DNA from: Akkermansia muciniphila
GTDB lineage: Bacteria > Verrucomicrobiota > Verrucomicrobiia > Limisphaerales > SIAT01
DNA: 44,803 bases
Reading direction: 5' to 3'
NCBI GenBank assembly: GCA_945860945.1
Contig: CAMASG010000014.1
Span: 1-44,803, forward strand
A program made the translations under genes and the position numbers. Shown here piece by piece: positions 35,051-44,634 of the stretch (position 1 is its first letter; every line of letters starts with the position of its first letter). The notes below the pieces were generated by a model. The model saw nothing but the letters and a program-made list of their open reading frames with translations. It ran no database searches and was not told the DNA's origin.

Positions 35051-36001
35051 TTACTTTGGAAACGTTGATTGCACCCCTAACGGGTGGGGGTGATGGCGTT
35101 TAACGGGTATCCAGCGGCCAAAAAAGAATGACGTTCGGCGAAAGGATGCCGGAGCGATTGGTGTGGTGAAAATTCTCTCAAAGAAATCGAGCAACCGCTG
35201 CCGGCTAAAAAAAAGGTTCGGCTGATCGTTGTAAAAGTAGGGGCGCTGGAGGAGTTTCAGATACATCGCATCATCGCGATCCAGTTCGATGATTTTTTCG
35301 ATGAGCGCCTCTTCGCTTGGGAAGTCGTGATAGTTTAAAAAACTACCTGTATCGAATTCCTCGGAGATGGATGGGTTGCCCCAATAAATCGGCATGCAAC
35401 GCGCTGACATCGGCTCAAAAATCTTCTCGGTCGTGTAGCCTGGCGCCGATTTGTTCTCGAAGGCGATGTTGAATTTGTACGCGCGAAGAAAATCTATTTT
35501 GCCGCGAGAATATCCTTGGACGGGGCCGCCAATGTTGTTCATGAACTCGCCCCCAGAGTCCACGCGCTTGTATCTCGACAGGCGTTGGAAAAAATCCAGC
35601 CGGTTCCGATTCAATCGCGGATTGTGACTACGAACGACAAAGCTGCAAAACTTTGTCTTTGAGGCGAGAATGGCGCCTGGATCTTCGCCGGATTTTTGAA
35701 TTTCCTTTGCGTCGCCGTAGAGCACGTAAAAAGGTAACTGCAGGTGCCGTGGGTCATCGACCTTTCGGCAGGTGATTGAATAATCACATTCGCGGTAGTC
35801 TGGCGGGGCAGATTCACCCGAAAAGAAAATCCGGGTACTGGAATGCATTCGATGCTCGTGGCCGTGCGAAGCGTAAATCAGGTAATCCGCTTGATCACAC
35901 AACTCCAGCTCGAATCGCTCGGAAAGTATCCGGTAGAGAAAGTTATCTGTCTTGCTTACGTTGGAACCAAAGTCGCAGAAGTCGATTCGGATTTTTCTCA
36001 T
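35051..36001 (-). CDS. GT10-family alpha-1,3-fucosyltransferase-like protein
   Basis: 316-residue glycosyltransferase. The diagnostic segment FNIAFENKSAPGYTTEKIFE (near residue 180) matches the alpha-1,3-fucosyltransferase donor-binding motif. MPIYWGNPSISEEF follows, as in other GT10 members. GT10 enzymes use GDP-fucose and act on N-acetylglucosamine or glucose in surface glycans. No GDP-fucose synthesis genes are in the window, so the donor is inferred from family. It lies between the FkbM and deacetylase genes, with gaps of about 15 bases, in a single minus-strand operon. Confidence 0.88.
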   Translation of the reverse strand: MRKIRIDFCDFGSNVSKTDNFLYRILSERFELELCDQADYLIYASHGHEHRMHSSTRIFFSGESAPPDYRECDYSITCRKVDDPRHLQLPFYVLYGDAKEIQKSGEDPGAILASKTKFCSFVVRSHNPRLNRNRLDFFQRLSRYKRVDSGGEFMNNIGGPVQGYSRGKIDFLRAYKFNIAFENKSAPGYTTEKIFEPMSARCMPIYWGNPSISEEFDTGSFLNYHDFPSEEALIEKIIELDRDDAMYLKLLQRPYFYNDQPNLFFSRQRLLDFFERIFTTPIAPASFRRTSFFFGRWIPVKRHHPHPLGVQSTFPK

Positions 36002-36016
36002 TTGCGGGTGAGGATT

Positions 36017-36730
36017 TCAGGCTCGGGCTTTGCGTCGCCGCATTGCCAGTCGCCATTGCCGGATCGGCGTGGCGAGATACATCTTACGGAGCAGTTCCAG
36101 TCGCTCTCCTACGGTGACCATAGTAAACTTCGTCTCCCGCCGTACATACCAGTTGTTCAGCACCGTCCGCTTGACCAGCTTGTAACCGCGACCTGTCATG
36201 TGCCGGTGTTTGTCGAGGTTGCGCACGCCGTCTTCGATGAGGACGAGCGCCGGTTGGTGCCGCTCCAGACTGAAACCGCTCAACACCTCCAATTCCTGGC
36301 CTTCCACGTCGATGGAAATGAAATCGACCTTCGGATTATTTTCCTTCGCCAGAATGTCGTCGAGCGTCATCAACTCCACGGTTTCCGTGCCGCTAAATTC
36401 AATCCCATGGGAGTCCACTTGGGGCTGGAGGGTGGAAAAACCGTCATGGACGGCGAGATGAAGGGTGGCGGTGCCGCGTTTTTCAGGCGAACCGCAGGCC
36501 GCCCGGTAGATGCGCGAGTGCGGACGTTCTTTGAGCAGTCGCTGGTAAAATGCCGACTGCGGTTCCACGAGAATGCCGCGCCAGCCTTTCTGTTCCAGCA
36601 GCCAGGTTTGCGAACCGCCCTTGGGATCGTTTGCGCCGACCTCAATGAAGAAACCTTCGCGACGATGGCCAAAAAACTGCAAGACGAGCTGTTTCTCAAT
36701 CGCCTCGGGATGTTCCGCCATATTGCTCAT
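36017..36730 (-). CDS. FkbM-family methyltransferase
   Basis: 237-residue SAM-dependent methyltransferase. Seen: FFIEVGANDPKGGSQTWLLE (SAM-binding start), GWRGILVEPQSAFYQRL, VELMTLDDIL and VDFISIDVEGQELEVLSGF, all typical of FkbM proteins, which O-methylate sugars in many polysaccharide clusters. Its setting among glycosyltransferases supports sugar methylation, perhaps end-capping of a glycan. The C-terminus is Arg-rich. The start at 36730 is followed four codons on by a second ATG (MAEHPE). Confidence 0.9.
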   Translation of the reverse strand: MSNMAEHPEAIEKQLVLQFFGHRREGFFIEVGANDPKGGSQTWLLEQKGWRGILVEPQSAFYQRLLKERPHSRIYRAACGSPEKRGTATLHLAVHDGFSTLQPQVDSHGIEFSGTETVELMTLDDILAKENNPKVDFISIDVEGQELEVLSGFSLERHQPALVLIEDGVRNLDKHRHMTGRGYKLVKRTVLNNWYVRRETKFTMVTVGERLELLRKMYLATPIRQWRLAMRRRKARA

Positions 36731-36814
36731 GTGTTTGGTTTTCTGACACGTTCCAGAGCGATTCTTACCCTTTCGCCTTCATGGAACCAAGCTCGCATCG
36801 CTCGCGACAAATTT

Positions 36815-38005
36815 TCACTCTCGTCGTGCCAGTTTCCGATAAAGTTCCGCCACGCGTGATGAAGAGGCTGAGATGGAGAATTCGTTTTCCATTCGCCGAT
36901 ACAGCTCGGTCCGTTCAGATTCGTTCGTTCGCGGTTGACTGGCTTCATGCAACATTGCTTTCGCTAACTGGCCGACGTCCTCGGGTGGCACGAGCCATCC
37001 GCGGTTGCCGATGACGAACGCTTCGGGAATACCATCGAGATTTGAGGCAATCACTGGTTTTCCGGAGGCATGTGCCTCACAAATCACTAGTCCAAAAGCC
37101 TCTGTGCCTATCTGTGGATGCACCAGACAATCCAAGGCATTCATCGCAATCGGCATGTCGTCACAATACGGCGTCAGCCACGCTTTGCCCGTGAGGCCGA
37201 GTCGTTGGATATCCGATTGCAGTAAATTGGCCATGTTGCCGCGACCAATGATGAGAAAACGGGCGTGGGGCACTTCGTGATGAATCCGTGCGGCAGCTTG
37301 CAAAAATTCCCGTTGCCCTTTGCCGCGGGGAAGTGAGTAACCTCCTGCCACGCCGAATGCATAGTGCTGCCGCTCCAAGCCCCACGCGCGTCGTTGGAGT
37401 TCGCTTTCAGTGGAATCCAACGGACGAAAGCGATTGATGTCTATGCCGCCGTAGAGGACATGAATTTTCGAGTGATCGCCTCGGATTGGCGGCCTGCTGC
37501 GCCGCTCCGGTTCTGGAGAATTGGGTTCATAGACGCCTTCTCGGAGCACTTTTGAGACGAAGTGAGAAACCGCCACGAGAGCATCGCACTGCCCCAAGAG
37601 AAAGCAGCGACTCGGCCATGAACTCGGGCTTTTCGCCATGTGGCGGGTGAGGATGATTTTCGGATGCATGCCGGAAATTCGAGCGGCGAGAATGGTTGGC
37701 CAGTAGTCTCGTCCGTGGTGTGCGTGCACGATCTGAATCTGCTCTCGACGAATAAAACGACCGGCACTCCAGATGAATCGCATCTTGAGTGGGCCTTCTT
37801 TTGGCGTGGGATGGAACGGCACGCCGAGGTTTCTAACTATCGCGGAAAAATCGCGACCGTCTGGGCCAGCGACCCAGACGCGATGTCCGAGATGGTGGAG
37901 GCCTGCGGCGAGCTTCACGCATTGATCATCGGTACCGCCACCCGTGAGCAGCGAGTTGAGCTGAAGAATTCTGAGCGGCGGCAGAAATGGAACTGGTGAA
38001 GTCAC
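36815..38005 (-). CDS. GT4-family glycosyltransferase
   Basis: 396-residue GT-B fold enzyme. N-terminal LLTGGGTDDQCVKLAAGLHHLGHRVWVAGP is a GT4 acceptor-side start, HVLYGGIDINRFRP marks the hinge, and the donor site has TEAFGLVICEAHASGKPVIAS with the E-x7-E pair. It probably adds one sugar of the LPS core or O-chain. It is 84 bases upstream of the FkbM gene and 16 bases downstream of the next GT2 gene on the same strand. Donor and linkage cannot be read from sequence. Confidence 0.92.
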   Translation of the reverse strand: MTSPVPFLPPLRILQLNSLLTGGGTDDQCVKLAAGLHHLGHRVWVAGPDGRDFSAIVRNLGVPFHPTPKEGPLKMRFIWSAGRFIRREQIQIVHAHHGRDYWPTILAARISGMHPKIILTRHMAKSPSSWPSRCFLLGQCDALVAVSHFVSKVLREGVYEPNSPEPERRSRPPIRGDHSKIHVLYGGIDINRFRPLDSTESELQRRAWGLERQHYAFGVAGGYSLPRGKGQREFLQAAARIHHEVPHARFLIIGRGNMANLLQSDIQRLGLTGKAWLTPYCDDMPIAMNALDCLVHPQIGTEAFGLVICEAHASGKPVIASNLDGIPEAFVIGNRGWLVPPEDVGQLAKAMLHEASQPRTNESERTELYRRMENEFSISASSSRVAELYRKLARRE

Positions 38006-38021
38006 GTGGAAGTCTCTGCCA

Positions 38022-38810
38022 TTAGGATGAGGCGGGATACTGATCGAGTCCGCGTTCGCAACGGATCTTGCGCGAACGTATCGTTTCTTGCAGGCGCGCG
38101 CGGCTGGCAGCGAAATGATTACGCGGCATCATAGGATGGTTGAGGTGATAAATGATGGCGCGGGCATAGACAAATTTGCGAGGTCGGCCCAAGTGATAGA
38201 GGCGAGTGCCGAGGTCGGAATCCTCGCCGCCCCAGCCCGAGTATTCCTCGTCGAAGCCGTTGACCGCGACGACGTCGTCGCGCCACGCGGCCATGTTGCA
38301 ACCAATGATTCCACGTTGGTTTTTATCGCGGCTTACGAGCGGGAAAGGAAGCCGCACTCCTTTGAGCACGCCAGTGATGCGCCGAGAAAACATCCATTGC
38401 CAGATGCTGATTTTACCCGGGACAAACTCGGGGACAAACCGTTCCTCGACGAAACAACGGCGACCTTGAACCCAGAAACCATGTTCGGCTAGCTCAGCAT
38501 GATCCGCCATGAAAGCGGGGTGCGGGACGCAATCGCCATCGAGGAAAATAATGTAGTCGCCTGTGGCTGCGGCCGCGGTCTTGTTCAAGATGATGGTTTT
38601 TCGGAATCCATCGTCTGGATGCCAGATGTGATAAACAGGCGCTTGCGCCTCGTGCCGCCAAGCGTCGATGAGTTCTCGAGTCGGAACTCCGGAACCGTCA
38701 TCGGCAATGAGGATTTCGTCTGGCCAGCGCGTCTGAAGCGACATTCCTTTGAGCACTTTCGCCAACGCGGCCGGCTGGTTATAAGTGCTGATGATGAGCG
38801 ATAATTTCAC
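38022..38810 (-). CDS. GT2-family glycosyltransferase
   Basis: 262-residue GT-A enzyme. N-terminal LSLIISTYNQPAALAKVL, EILIADDGSG, FLDGDCVPHPAF (DxD metal motif as DGD) and the downstream NGFDEEYSGWGGEDSDLGTRL, which in chondroitin-synthase-like GT2 proteins supplies the catalytic acidic residues. Likely a sugar transferase for surface polysaccharide. Its start overlaps the stop of the upstream GT2 gene by four bases (ATGA), showing tight coupling. Confidence 0.92.
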   Translation of the reverse strand: MKLSLIISTYNQPAALAKVLKGMSLQTRWPDEILIADDGSGVPTRELIDAWRHEAQAPVYHIWHPDDGFRKTIILNKTAAAATGDYIIFLDGDCVPHPAFMADHAELAEHGFWVQGRRCFVEERFVPEFVPGKISIWQWMFSRRITGVLKGVRLPFPLVSRDKNQRGIIGCNMAAWRDDVVAVNGFDEEYSGWGGEDSDLGTRLYHLGRPRKFVYARAIIYHLNHPMMPRNHFAASRARLQETIRSRKIRCERGLDQYPASS

Positions 38811-39592
38811 CGCTTGATTTTCTTACCTAAAGCGGCCTCCCGAATCTTCGCATAGCGGGTGACGGCCGAGAAGGCATTGAGCCACGCGATGTAGTATCCG
38901 GGCCAGCCATCCAAAAAACCGAGGCGGAAAAAGTAAGCGCGCACGAAACGCCACAACGGTCGTATCGCGAGGTCAAACGCGTTTGCTGTTTTACCTGCGG
39001 CGATGTGTTGGCGGACGAATTCGTCGCTGAAAGGGATGATTTTTTGGACGTGTCGATTGATAGACTCGTTGGTGAAGTGGTGCAAATCGCTGCGTAACCG
39101 ACCGACGGAACCTTTCACTTCAAGTCGGTCGTGTGGATCCATCCCTGCCCAGTGGGCGTATCCGCGCCGCCAGAGACGGGTTTGACGGTCGGGATACCAA
39201 TCCCCGTGGCGAATCCAGCGCTCACAGTAGTAGGTGCAGCGCGGAAATCGATAGGCGACATGCTGCGGCGCACTAGCAGGATTCGCAAACAGGAGATCAA
39301 TCTCGGCGCGCAACGCGGGCGAAACGGCTTCGTCTGCATCCAATCCGAGAATCCACGGCTGAGAAGCCTTGGCTTGCACGGAGTTTTTCTGCGCGATGTG
39401 TCCTTTCCACGGTTCGCGGAAAACCTTCGCTCCATGCTTCTCGGCAATTTTATCGGTGCCATCGGAAATTTCCTCGTTCAATAGCACGAGGATTTCGCTG
39501 GTCCAGCCAGCGACACTGGTGAGTGCCCGATTGATGCGGTGCGCTTCGGCGCCAGAGATGATGCACACAGAAATGGGGAGCACCCGGTTCAT
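38807..39592 (-). CDS. GT2-family glycosyltransferase, WaaE/KdtX-like
   Basis: 261 residues from the ATG at 39592, which starts just one base after the stop of the upstream gene; an upstream in-frame extension to 39655 overlaps that gene and is disregarded. Seen: ISVCIISGAEAHRINRAL, EILVLLNEEISDGTDKIAE, AQKNSVQAKASQPWILGLDADE (DAD metal motif), DRQTRLWRRG and PHDRLEV. This pattern matches LPS core glucosyltransferases of the WaaE/KdtX group, which extend the inner core heptose. The C-terminal amphipathic part may bind the membrane. Confidence 0.9.
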   Translation of the reverse strand: MNRVLPISVCIISGAEAHRINRALTSVAGWTSEILVLLNEEISDGTDKIAEKHGAKVFREPWKGHIAQKNSVQAKASQPWILGLDADEAVSPALRAEIDLLFANPASAPQHVAYRFPRCTYYCERWIRHGDWYPDRQTRLWRRGYAHWAGMDPHDRLEVKGSVGRLRSDLHHFTNESINRHVQKIIPFSDEFVRQHIAAGKTANAFDLAIRPLWRFVRAYFFRLGFLDGWPGYYIAWLNAFSAVTRYAKIREAALGKKIKR

Positions 39593-39593
39593 T

Positions 39594-40469
39594 TCAGTTG
39601 ATGAGTCGATAATTTTTGTGCACGCCAAGAGTAATGCCCGTACAACGTTTAACAATCAGCGCGATGTCTTCCCAGAAGTATTCCCGGCGGAAGCGGATCA
39701 GCGGGTTGCGTGAATGATAGGTCCAGTCAGCGGCGGCCACTACGGCGCGCATCACGGTTGGATGGACACCGGAGAACGGCTTGACCTTTTGGTCATCGTC
39801 GTAAAAACGGGCAGGACGTTGCGCCTGCCGTTCGACGCCCGCTTGATCGCCGTAGAGCGTGGAGAGGTTTGAAAGTTTGCGGCGGGCCACATCGGGGTTG
39901 AGGGCATATCCATAGTGGAAATAGCGACCACCGGAATTCTTCACGTGCAACTTTTGGCCATCGAGTGTGCGAAAGCCTTGGGCGTCACCACAGGAGCGTA
40001 TGCGGGGAAGGCGGCGAATGACTCTCACTTCCTTGCAATACCAGCCGAGGGAGTAAACCTCGGTCGAGAAGCTGCCGTAAAAGTGGGAGTAGTCCGCAAG
40101 CAACCCCTCCACGCGTGGGTTGTTCAGTTCACGTTCCATCGCGGCACGCATGGCTGGAATGCCATCTTCATGCAGCACTTCATCGCCTTGGATATACACG
40201 CACCAATCGCCGGTGCACTGTTGCAGTGCGAGGTTGGTATGGTGCGATAGCGCCAAGCCAGCAGTTCGTTGAGCCTCGTCCCATTCGGTTTCAATGATGC
40301 GAATCTTTGGGTCGGCGATGGCTCGAACAGTTTCGAGCGTGCCGTCAGTGGATCGTGGCACGTTAACAACCACCTCGTCGCACAGCGGTAAGAGTGAGCG
40401 AATCGACGGCACGAAAGGATAGCCCAAGTCGTTACCGTTGCGGATAAAGGTGAACCCAGTGACTCTCAT
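39594..40469 (-). CDS. GT2-family glycosyltransferase
   Basis: 291 residues from the ATG at 40469; the frame is open to 40562, but the family-like sequence begins at MRVTGFTFIRNGNDLGYPF. It contains LCDEVVVNVPRSTDGTLE and CVYIQGDEVLHEDG (a GDE in the metal-motif position instead of DxD). The substrate is unknown. It is the first gene of the minus-strand polysaccharide operon; the divergent promoter region 40470-40580 lies upstream, facing the GT9 gene. Confidence 0.85.
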   Translation of the reverse strand: MRVTGFTFIRNGNDLGYPFVPSIRSLLPLCDEVVVNVPRSTDGTLETVRAIADPKIRIIETEWDEAQRTAGLALSHHTNLALQQCTGDWCVYIQGDEVLHEDGIPAMRAAMERELNNPRVEGLLADYSHFYGSFSTEVYSLGWYCKEVRVIRRLPRIRSCGDAQGFRTLDGQKLHVKNSGGRYFHYGYALNPDVARRKLSNLSTLYGDQAGVERQAQRPARFYDDDQKVKPFSGVHPTVMRAVVAAADWTYHSRNPLIRFRREYFWEDIALIVKRCTGITLGVHKNYRLIN

Positions 40470-40580
40470 TTCCGGAGTCAAACGGAGTTTGCTGAGCGTG
40501 AAAAGAAAAAATCCCCAATGGCACAAATCTATTTTCTGATGGCCGCACTCTGTGAGGCCCACTAGGCTGAAAGGAATATA

Positions 40581-41660
40581 GTGCTTTGCGCGACCAAGGA
40601 TTTCTACTCAGCCACACGCGATGCTCGGAAGATCATCGTGGTCGATCTCGGCTTTTTGGGGGATACGGTGCATCTCATTCCAGCTCTCTGGGAGATCAAG
40701 CGGCATTATCCAGAGGCCAGCCTCCATCTTCTTTCCACTCCATTAGGGAGTGATGTTTGCCGGTTGGCTTCGTGTGTCGATCGTCTCTGGCCTGTGGAGT
40801 TAGCTCCAGGGAAACGATCGCTCCGCCAACAGTTTTCCATCATACGCGCACTGCGCCGCGAACGCTTCGACGTAGCGTTCAACCTTGGAGGGAATGACCG
40901 ATCAATTATTCTCACCGCCCTCACTGGTGCGCGCTGGCGGGTGGCTCATCAAGGTGGACGATTCCATTTCTGGAATAAGTGGCTCATCCCGCACTGGGTT
41001 TCGCGCCAGAGTGAAAACCTCCCTGTGCTGGAACAACGTCGCCAAGTTTTGGCCGCCTGCGGTTTCACACTCGAAGCACCGCGTTTTGACCTGAGTTTTG
41101 AAACCAATGACTCTGGGTGGGCTGAAGTAAACGTGGCCGCAGGCTCAATTCACTTCTCCCTCAATTCTGCGAATCCACTGAAGGAGTGGCCGATTGCGCA
41201 TTATGTCTCGCTCGCTCGCAAATTGTGGCAGACGCAACCCAGTTTGCGCTTGGTGGTATCTGCAACATCTAAAGCACGGGAGCAGGCGCGGCTGCAGGAA
41301 TTTATTTCCACTCTGGCTGACGCGCGATTGCAAGCGCTGCCTTCCGTGATGAGCATTGGCCAGCTCGCGACAGCCCTAAAACGCTGCGTTCTCCATTTTG
41401 GTCCCGATTCCGGCGTGGTTCATTTGGCGTTGGCGCTCGGGGTGCCGACAGTTTCTCTCTTTCGTGATCAACCGGGCTTTGAGGGGTGGCTGCCTCGGGA
41501 TTCTCGACACCATTACTTCTTGGCCTGCTGTCGCTGCGTGGACCACCGCCATTCGGGATGCGAACCTTTTGCTCAGGCGGCCTGTCTCACGGCTATCTCA
41601 CCTGATAGCGTAGCGGTGCAGATTCAAACTTTGCTCGCACGAGAGAATCTCCGGCATTAA
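40581..41660 (+). CDS. GT9-family heptosyltransferase (LPS core)
   Basis: 359-residue glycosyltransferase. It starts with GTG at 40581, preceded by AAAGGA. N-terminal KIIVVDLGFLGDTVHLIPAL is the acceptor-side glycine-rich loop of heptosyltransferases; NSANPLKEWPIAHYVSLA, and HFGPDSGVVHLALALGVPTVSLF in the donor site, are also typical. A Cys-rich segment near the end (CCRCVDHRHSGCEP) is seen in some members. It likely adds heptose to the LPS inner core. It is upstream of the MsbA gene on the same strand. Confidence 0.9.
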   Translation: MLCATKDFYSATRDARKIIVVDLGFLGDTVHLIPALWEIKRHYPEASLHLLSTPLGSDVCRLASCVDRLWPVELAPGKRSLRQQFSIIRALRRERFDVAFNLGGNDRSIILTALTGARWRVAHQGGRFHFWNKWLIPHWVSRQSENLPVLEQRRQVLAACGFTLEAPRFDLSFETNDSGWAEVNVAAGSIHFSLNSANPLKEWPIAHYVSLARKLWQTQPSLRLVVSATSKAREQARLQEFISTLADARLQALPSVMSIGQLATALKRCVLHFGPDSGVVHLALALGVPTVSLFRDQPGFEGWLPRDSRHHYFLACCRCVDHRHSGCEPFAQAACLTAISPDSVAVQIQTLLARENLRH

Positions 41661-41751
41661 AGCGAGCGGCAGATCTCCGCCATGCCTCAAGTTGGAGCGT
41701 CCCTAGTTAAGACTCGATTTGAATTATCCTTCGCATCAAACTTCCGCCACG

Positions 41752-43569
41752 ATGCTGTCGTTCCTTGCCTCAATCTTTTCGCTGGCCCGGCCGTATTGGC
41801 TGAGGCTGACGCTCGGTATTCTAATGGGGGTCTTCAGCGGCTTGTTCGAGCCGTTGATGATTCTCTCTGTCACCTTTATTTTCGGAGTCGTTTTCCCATC
41901 AGCTGGCGCCTCGCCTTTGGCTGAAAAGTTGCAGCATGCGCCGGAGTTCGTGCGTCTTTGGCTGGAGAAATCGGGAATGCTTTCTCAAGCCGCAGTTGTG
42001 GATCAACCGAAGCTCGTGATTGCCTTGGTCGCTATCATCCCGGTGGTGTTTTTTCTGCGAGGCATCCTCTCTTACCTGAACATCTATTTACTGCAGTGGG
42101 TTTCGGTGCGAGCGGTCATCGATTTGCGAATCCGCCTCTTCGCGCACCTGATGGAGCAGCCGATTAGTTTTTTCAGCCAGAGCCGCACTGGGGAGCTGAT
42201 GTCGCGGCTGATAAACGACACCGAGGCACTCCGCTTGATCATCAGCAATGCCATGCCAGTGATGCTCAAAGACCCCGTGACTCTTCTCGGTGTGGCGGCG
42301 TTATTGTTTTGGCAACAACCGAAACTAACTCTCATTTCTTTGGTCGTTCTTCCGGTCTGCATCGCGCCGATTATTATCTACAGTCGCAAAGTCCGCCATT
42401 CGAGCGGGACCATGCAGAGCCAAGTGGCCGAGCTTTCCCACCTGATGATGGAAGGTTTTTCCGGAAGCCGAATTGTGAAGGCGTACAACCTAGAAAAGCC
42501 TGTGGTGCGCCAATTCAGCAACGTCGCGCGTCAGTTCAGTAATAACTACATGCGGCTCGTTCGTTCGATGGAAATCCCTGGGCCGTTGCTCGAGTTTGTC
42601 GGAGCGATCGGGCTTGCGCTCGTTTTCGCCTACCTCGCTTTGGACCCGCAGCGGCGAGCGGATGCGAGCGGTTTCCTGACAATTATTCTGGCCATCTTTT
42701 CGATGTACAAACCGCTCAAGTCACTCGTCCGACTCCATGCGCAATTAGAACAATCTCGTGCCGCCAGCGATCGCGTTTTTGAACTGCTCGCGACGCAATC
42801 CACTCTTCCGGAGCCGGTCACGCCAAAGCCGTTGCAAGCCCGGGGCGCCGACGTTCGATTCGAGCAGGTTTCATTCAGTTACGAAGAGAAACCGGTACTA
42901 CGCGACATCGGACTAGCCATTCCCGCTGGCAAACTTGTGGCGCTTGTCGGTGCCAGCGGTTCGGGCAAGACAACGCTCTCAAACCTTCTCCTTCGTTTCT
43001 ATGACCCGCAGAAAGGTGCGATCCGCATCGGAGATGTGGATATTCGTGATGTTTTAACCCGTGATTTGCGCGCGCAAATAGCCGTGGTGACACAAGAGAC
43101 CTTCCTTTTTAACGACACCATTCGGAACAACATCCGTCTCGGCCGCCAAGAGGCGACGGACGCCGAAGTGGAAGCCGCCGCCCGTCACGCCCACGCGCAC
43201 GAATTCATTCTGGAGAAACCGCAAGGGTACGAGACGCCGATTGGCGAGCGTGGAGTGATGCTCTCCGGCGGCCAACGGCAACGCATCGCCATCGCTCGCG
43301 CTATTCTCAAGAACGCCCCCATCCTCGTGTTGGACGAGGCAACCAGCGCGCTCGATACCGAATCCGAGCGTGCCGTGCAGTCCGCGCTCGAGGAATTGAT
43401 GGTTGGTCGAACGACTATCTGCATCGCTCACCGCCTCTCCACTATTCAGAAGGCGGACATGATTGTCGTTCTCGCCGAAGGACGAATCATCGAGACGGGG
43501 CGGCACGAGGAATTAATCCAGCGCGGCGGGCATTACCACAAGCTGCACTCGCTTCAGTTCGCGCCGTAG
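41752..43569 (+). CDS. msbA: MsbA-type lipid A/LPS ABC exporter
   Basis: 605-residue half transporter (membrane plus ATPase domain) that flips lipid A-core to the periplasmic face. The ATG at 41752 is chosen; an in-frame TTG at 41719 is less likely. Six helices span about residues 15-310, with QWVSVRAVIDLRIRLFAHLM and the coupling-helix region QPISFFSQSRTGELMSR. The ATPase domain has Walker A VGASGSGKTTL, the Q-loop in VVTQETFLF, signature LSGGQRQRIAIARAIL, Walker B ILVLDEATSALD and the H-loop in IAHRLSTI. All are intact. It could instead export another glycolipid, but its setting among LPS genes favours MsbA. Confidence 0.92.
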   Translation: MLSFLASIFSLARPYWLRLTLGILMGVFSGLFEPLMILSVTFIFGVVFPSAGASPLAEKLQHAPEFVRLWLEKSGMLSQAAVVDQPKLVIALVAIIPVVFFLRGILSYLNIYLLQWVSVRAVIDLRIRLFAHLMEQPISFFSQSRTGELMSRLINDTEALRLIISNAMPVMLKDPVTLLGVAALLFWQQPKLTLISLVVLPVCIAPIIIYSRKVRHSSGTMQSQVAELSHLMMEGFSGSRIVKAYNLEKPVVRQFSNVARQFSNNYMRLVRSMEIPGPLLEFVGAIGLALVFAYLALDPQRRADASGFLTIILAIFSMYKPLKSLVRLHAQLEQSRAASDRVFELLATQSTLPEPVTPKPLQARGADVRFEQVSFSYEEKPVLRDIGLAIPAGKLVALVGASGSGKTTLSNLLLRFYDPQKGAIRIGDVDIRDVLTRDLRAQIAVVTQETFLFNDTIRNNIRLGRQEATDAEVEAAARHAHAHEFILEKPQGYETPIGERGVMLSGGQRQRIAIARAILKNAPILVLDEATSALDTESERAVQSALEELMVGRTTICIAHRLSTIQKADMIVVLAEGRIIETGRHEELIQRGGHYHKLHSLQFAP

Positions 43570-43575
43570 AAACCG

Positions 43576-44634
43576 CTACTCCACCATCCCGGCGATTGTT
43601 TCGCCGATGGCCAGCGAGGCTGTGGCAGCGGGACTGGGGGCGTTCAATACGTGCAGCGCGTTGGGTCGCCGCACGAGGTGAAAGTCTTGGATCAGTTCGC
43701 CCGCCGGCGACATCGCTTGCGCCCGCACGCCCGCGCCGCCCGGTTCGAGGTCTTCCTCGCGGATTTCCGGCACGAGCCGTTGAAGCGATTGGCAGAAGAG
43801 CCGTCGGCTGAGCGACCGCTTCAGCTCCTCCCAGCTCATCCGCTTGTGCTTGCCGAGGAATCGCCACAACCCCGAGAAGGCCAGCGCGTCGCACAGATCA
43901 GCCACGTTCACGTCGGTCTTGCGGTAGCCTTCGCGCGCGAAAGCGAGCACCGCGTTCGGGCCTGCCTCGATGCCGCCGTGGATCAGGCGTGTGAAGTGGA
44001 CGCCCAAGAACGGGAACTTCGGATCGGGCACAGGATAAATCAGGTCCCGCACGAGGAACTGCCGCTCTTTCTTAATTTGATAATACTCGCCGCGGAAGGG
44101 GACGATGCGCGCCTCGCGCCGTTCGCCGGCGAGTTCGCTCACGCGGTCGCAATGCAGTCCCGCGCAATTCACCAGAAAGTCCGTCGTGAAATCGCCCGCT
44201 GCGCTTTCGATGCGCCAGCCAGCGTTCTCGGGAGAAATCCGCGTCACCTTCGCGCCCGTCACCACGCGTCCGCCGGACTTGGCGATCTCCTCCTGCAACA
44301 CCGCGCAGACACGCGGGTAATCCACGATGCCTTCCTGCGGGACGCGGAGAGCCGCGATGCCCGCCGCGTGCGGCTCGATCTCGCGGATCTGCTCCGGCTT
44401 GAGCCATTGGAGCCCTTCCAAACCGTTCTGCTGTCCGCGTTCCAAAAGATTCTGCAGTCGCAGCACTTCCGCTTCATCCACAGCCACCACCAGCTTGCCG
44501 CAGATCTCGTATGCGATGCTGTGCTGCTGGCAGAACTCAACCATCCGCCGCAGTCCGCTCACTGCCAGCCGCGCTTTTTGCGATCCCGGTTTGTAATAGA
44601 GACCCGCGTGCAACACGCCGCTGTTGTGGCTGGA
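43576..44634 (-). pseudogene. lhgO: L-2-hydroxyglutarate oxidase, 5' end lost next to an IS3-type element
   Basis: FAD-dependent oxidoreductase of the LhgO (YgaF) family, which oxidises L-2-hydroxyglutarate to 2-oxoglutarate. Family sequence is present from SHNSGVLHAGLYYKPGS onward: EQIREIEPHA, VNCAGLHCDRVSELAG, FPFLGVHFTRLIHGG. It ends normally (347-residue-type C-terminus). Upstream of the HNSG codons the match stops and a TAA follows at 44635-44637, so about 45-50 N-terminal residues, including the FAD-binding GxGxxG, are missing. A GTG at 44616 is the only possible start left. The break adjoins an IS3-family transposase, so insertion disrupted the gene. The missing part may lie beyond the element, outside the window. 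Confidence 0.85.
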
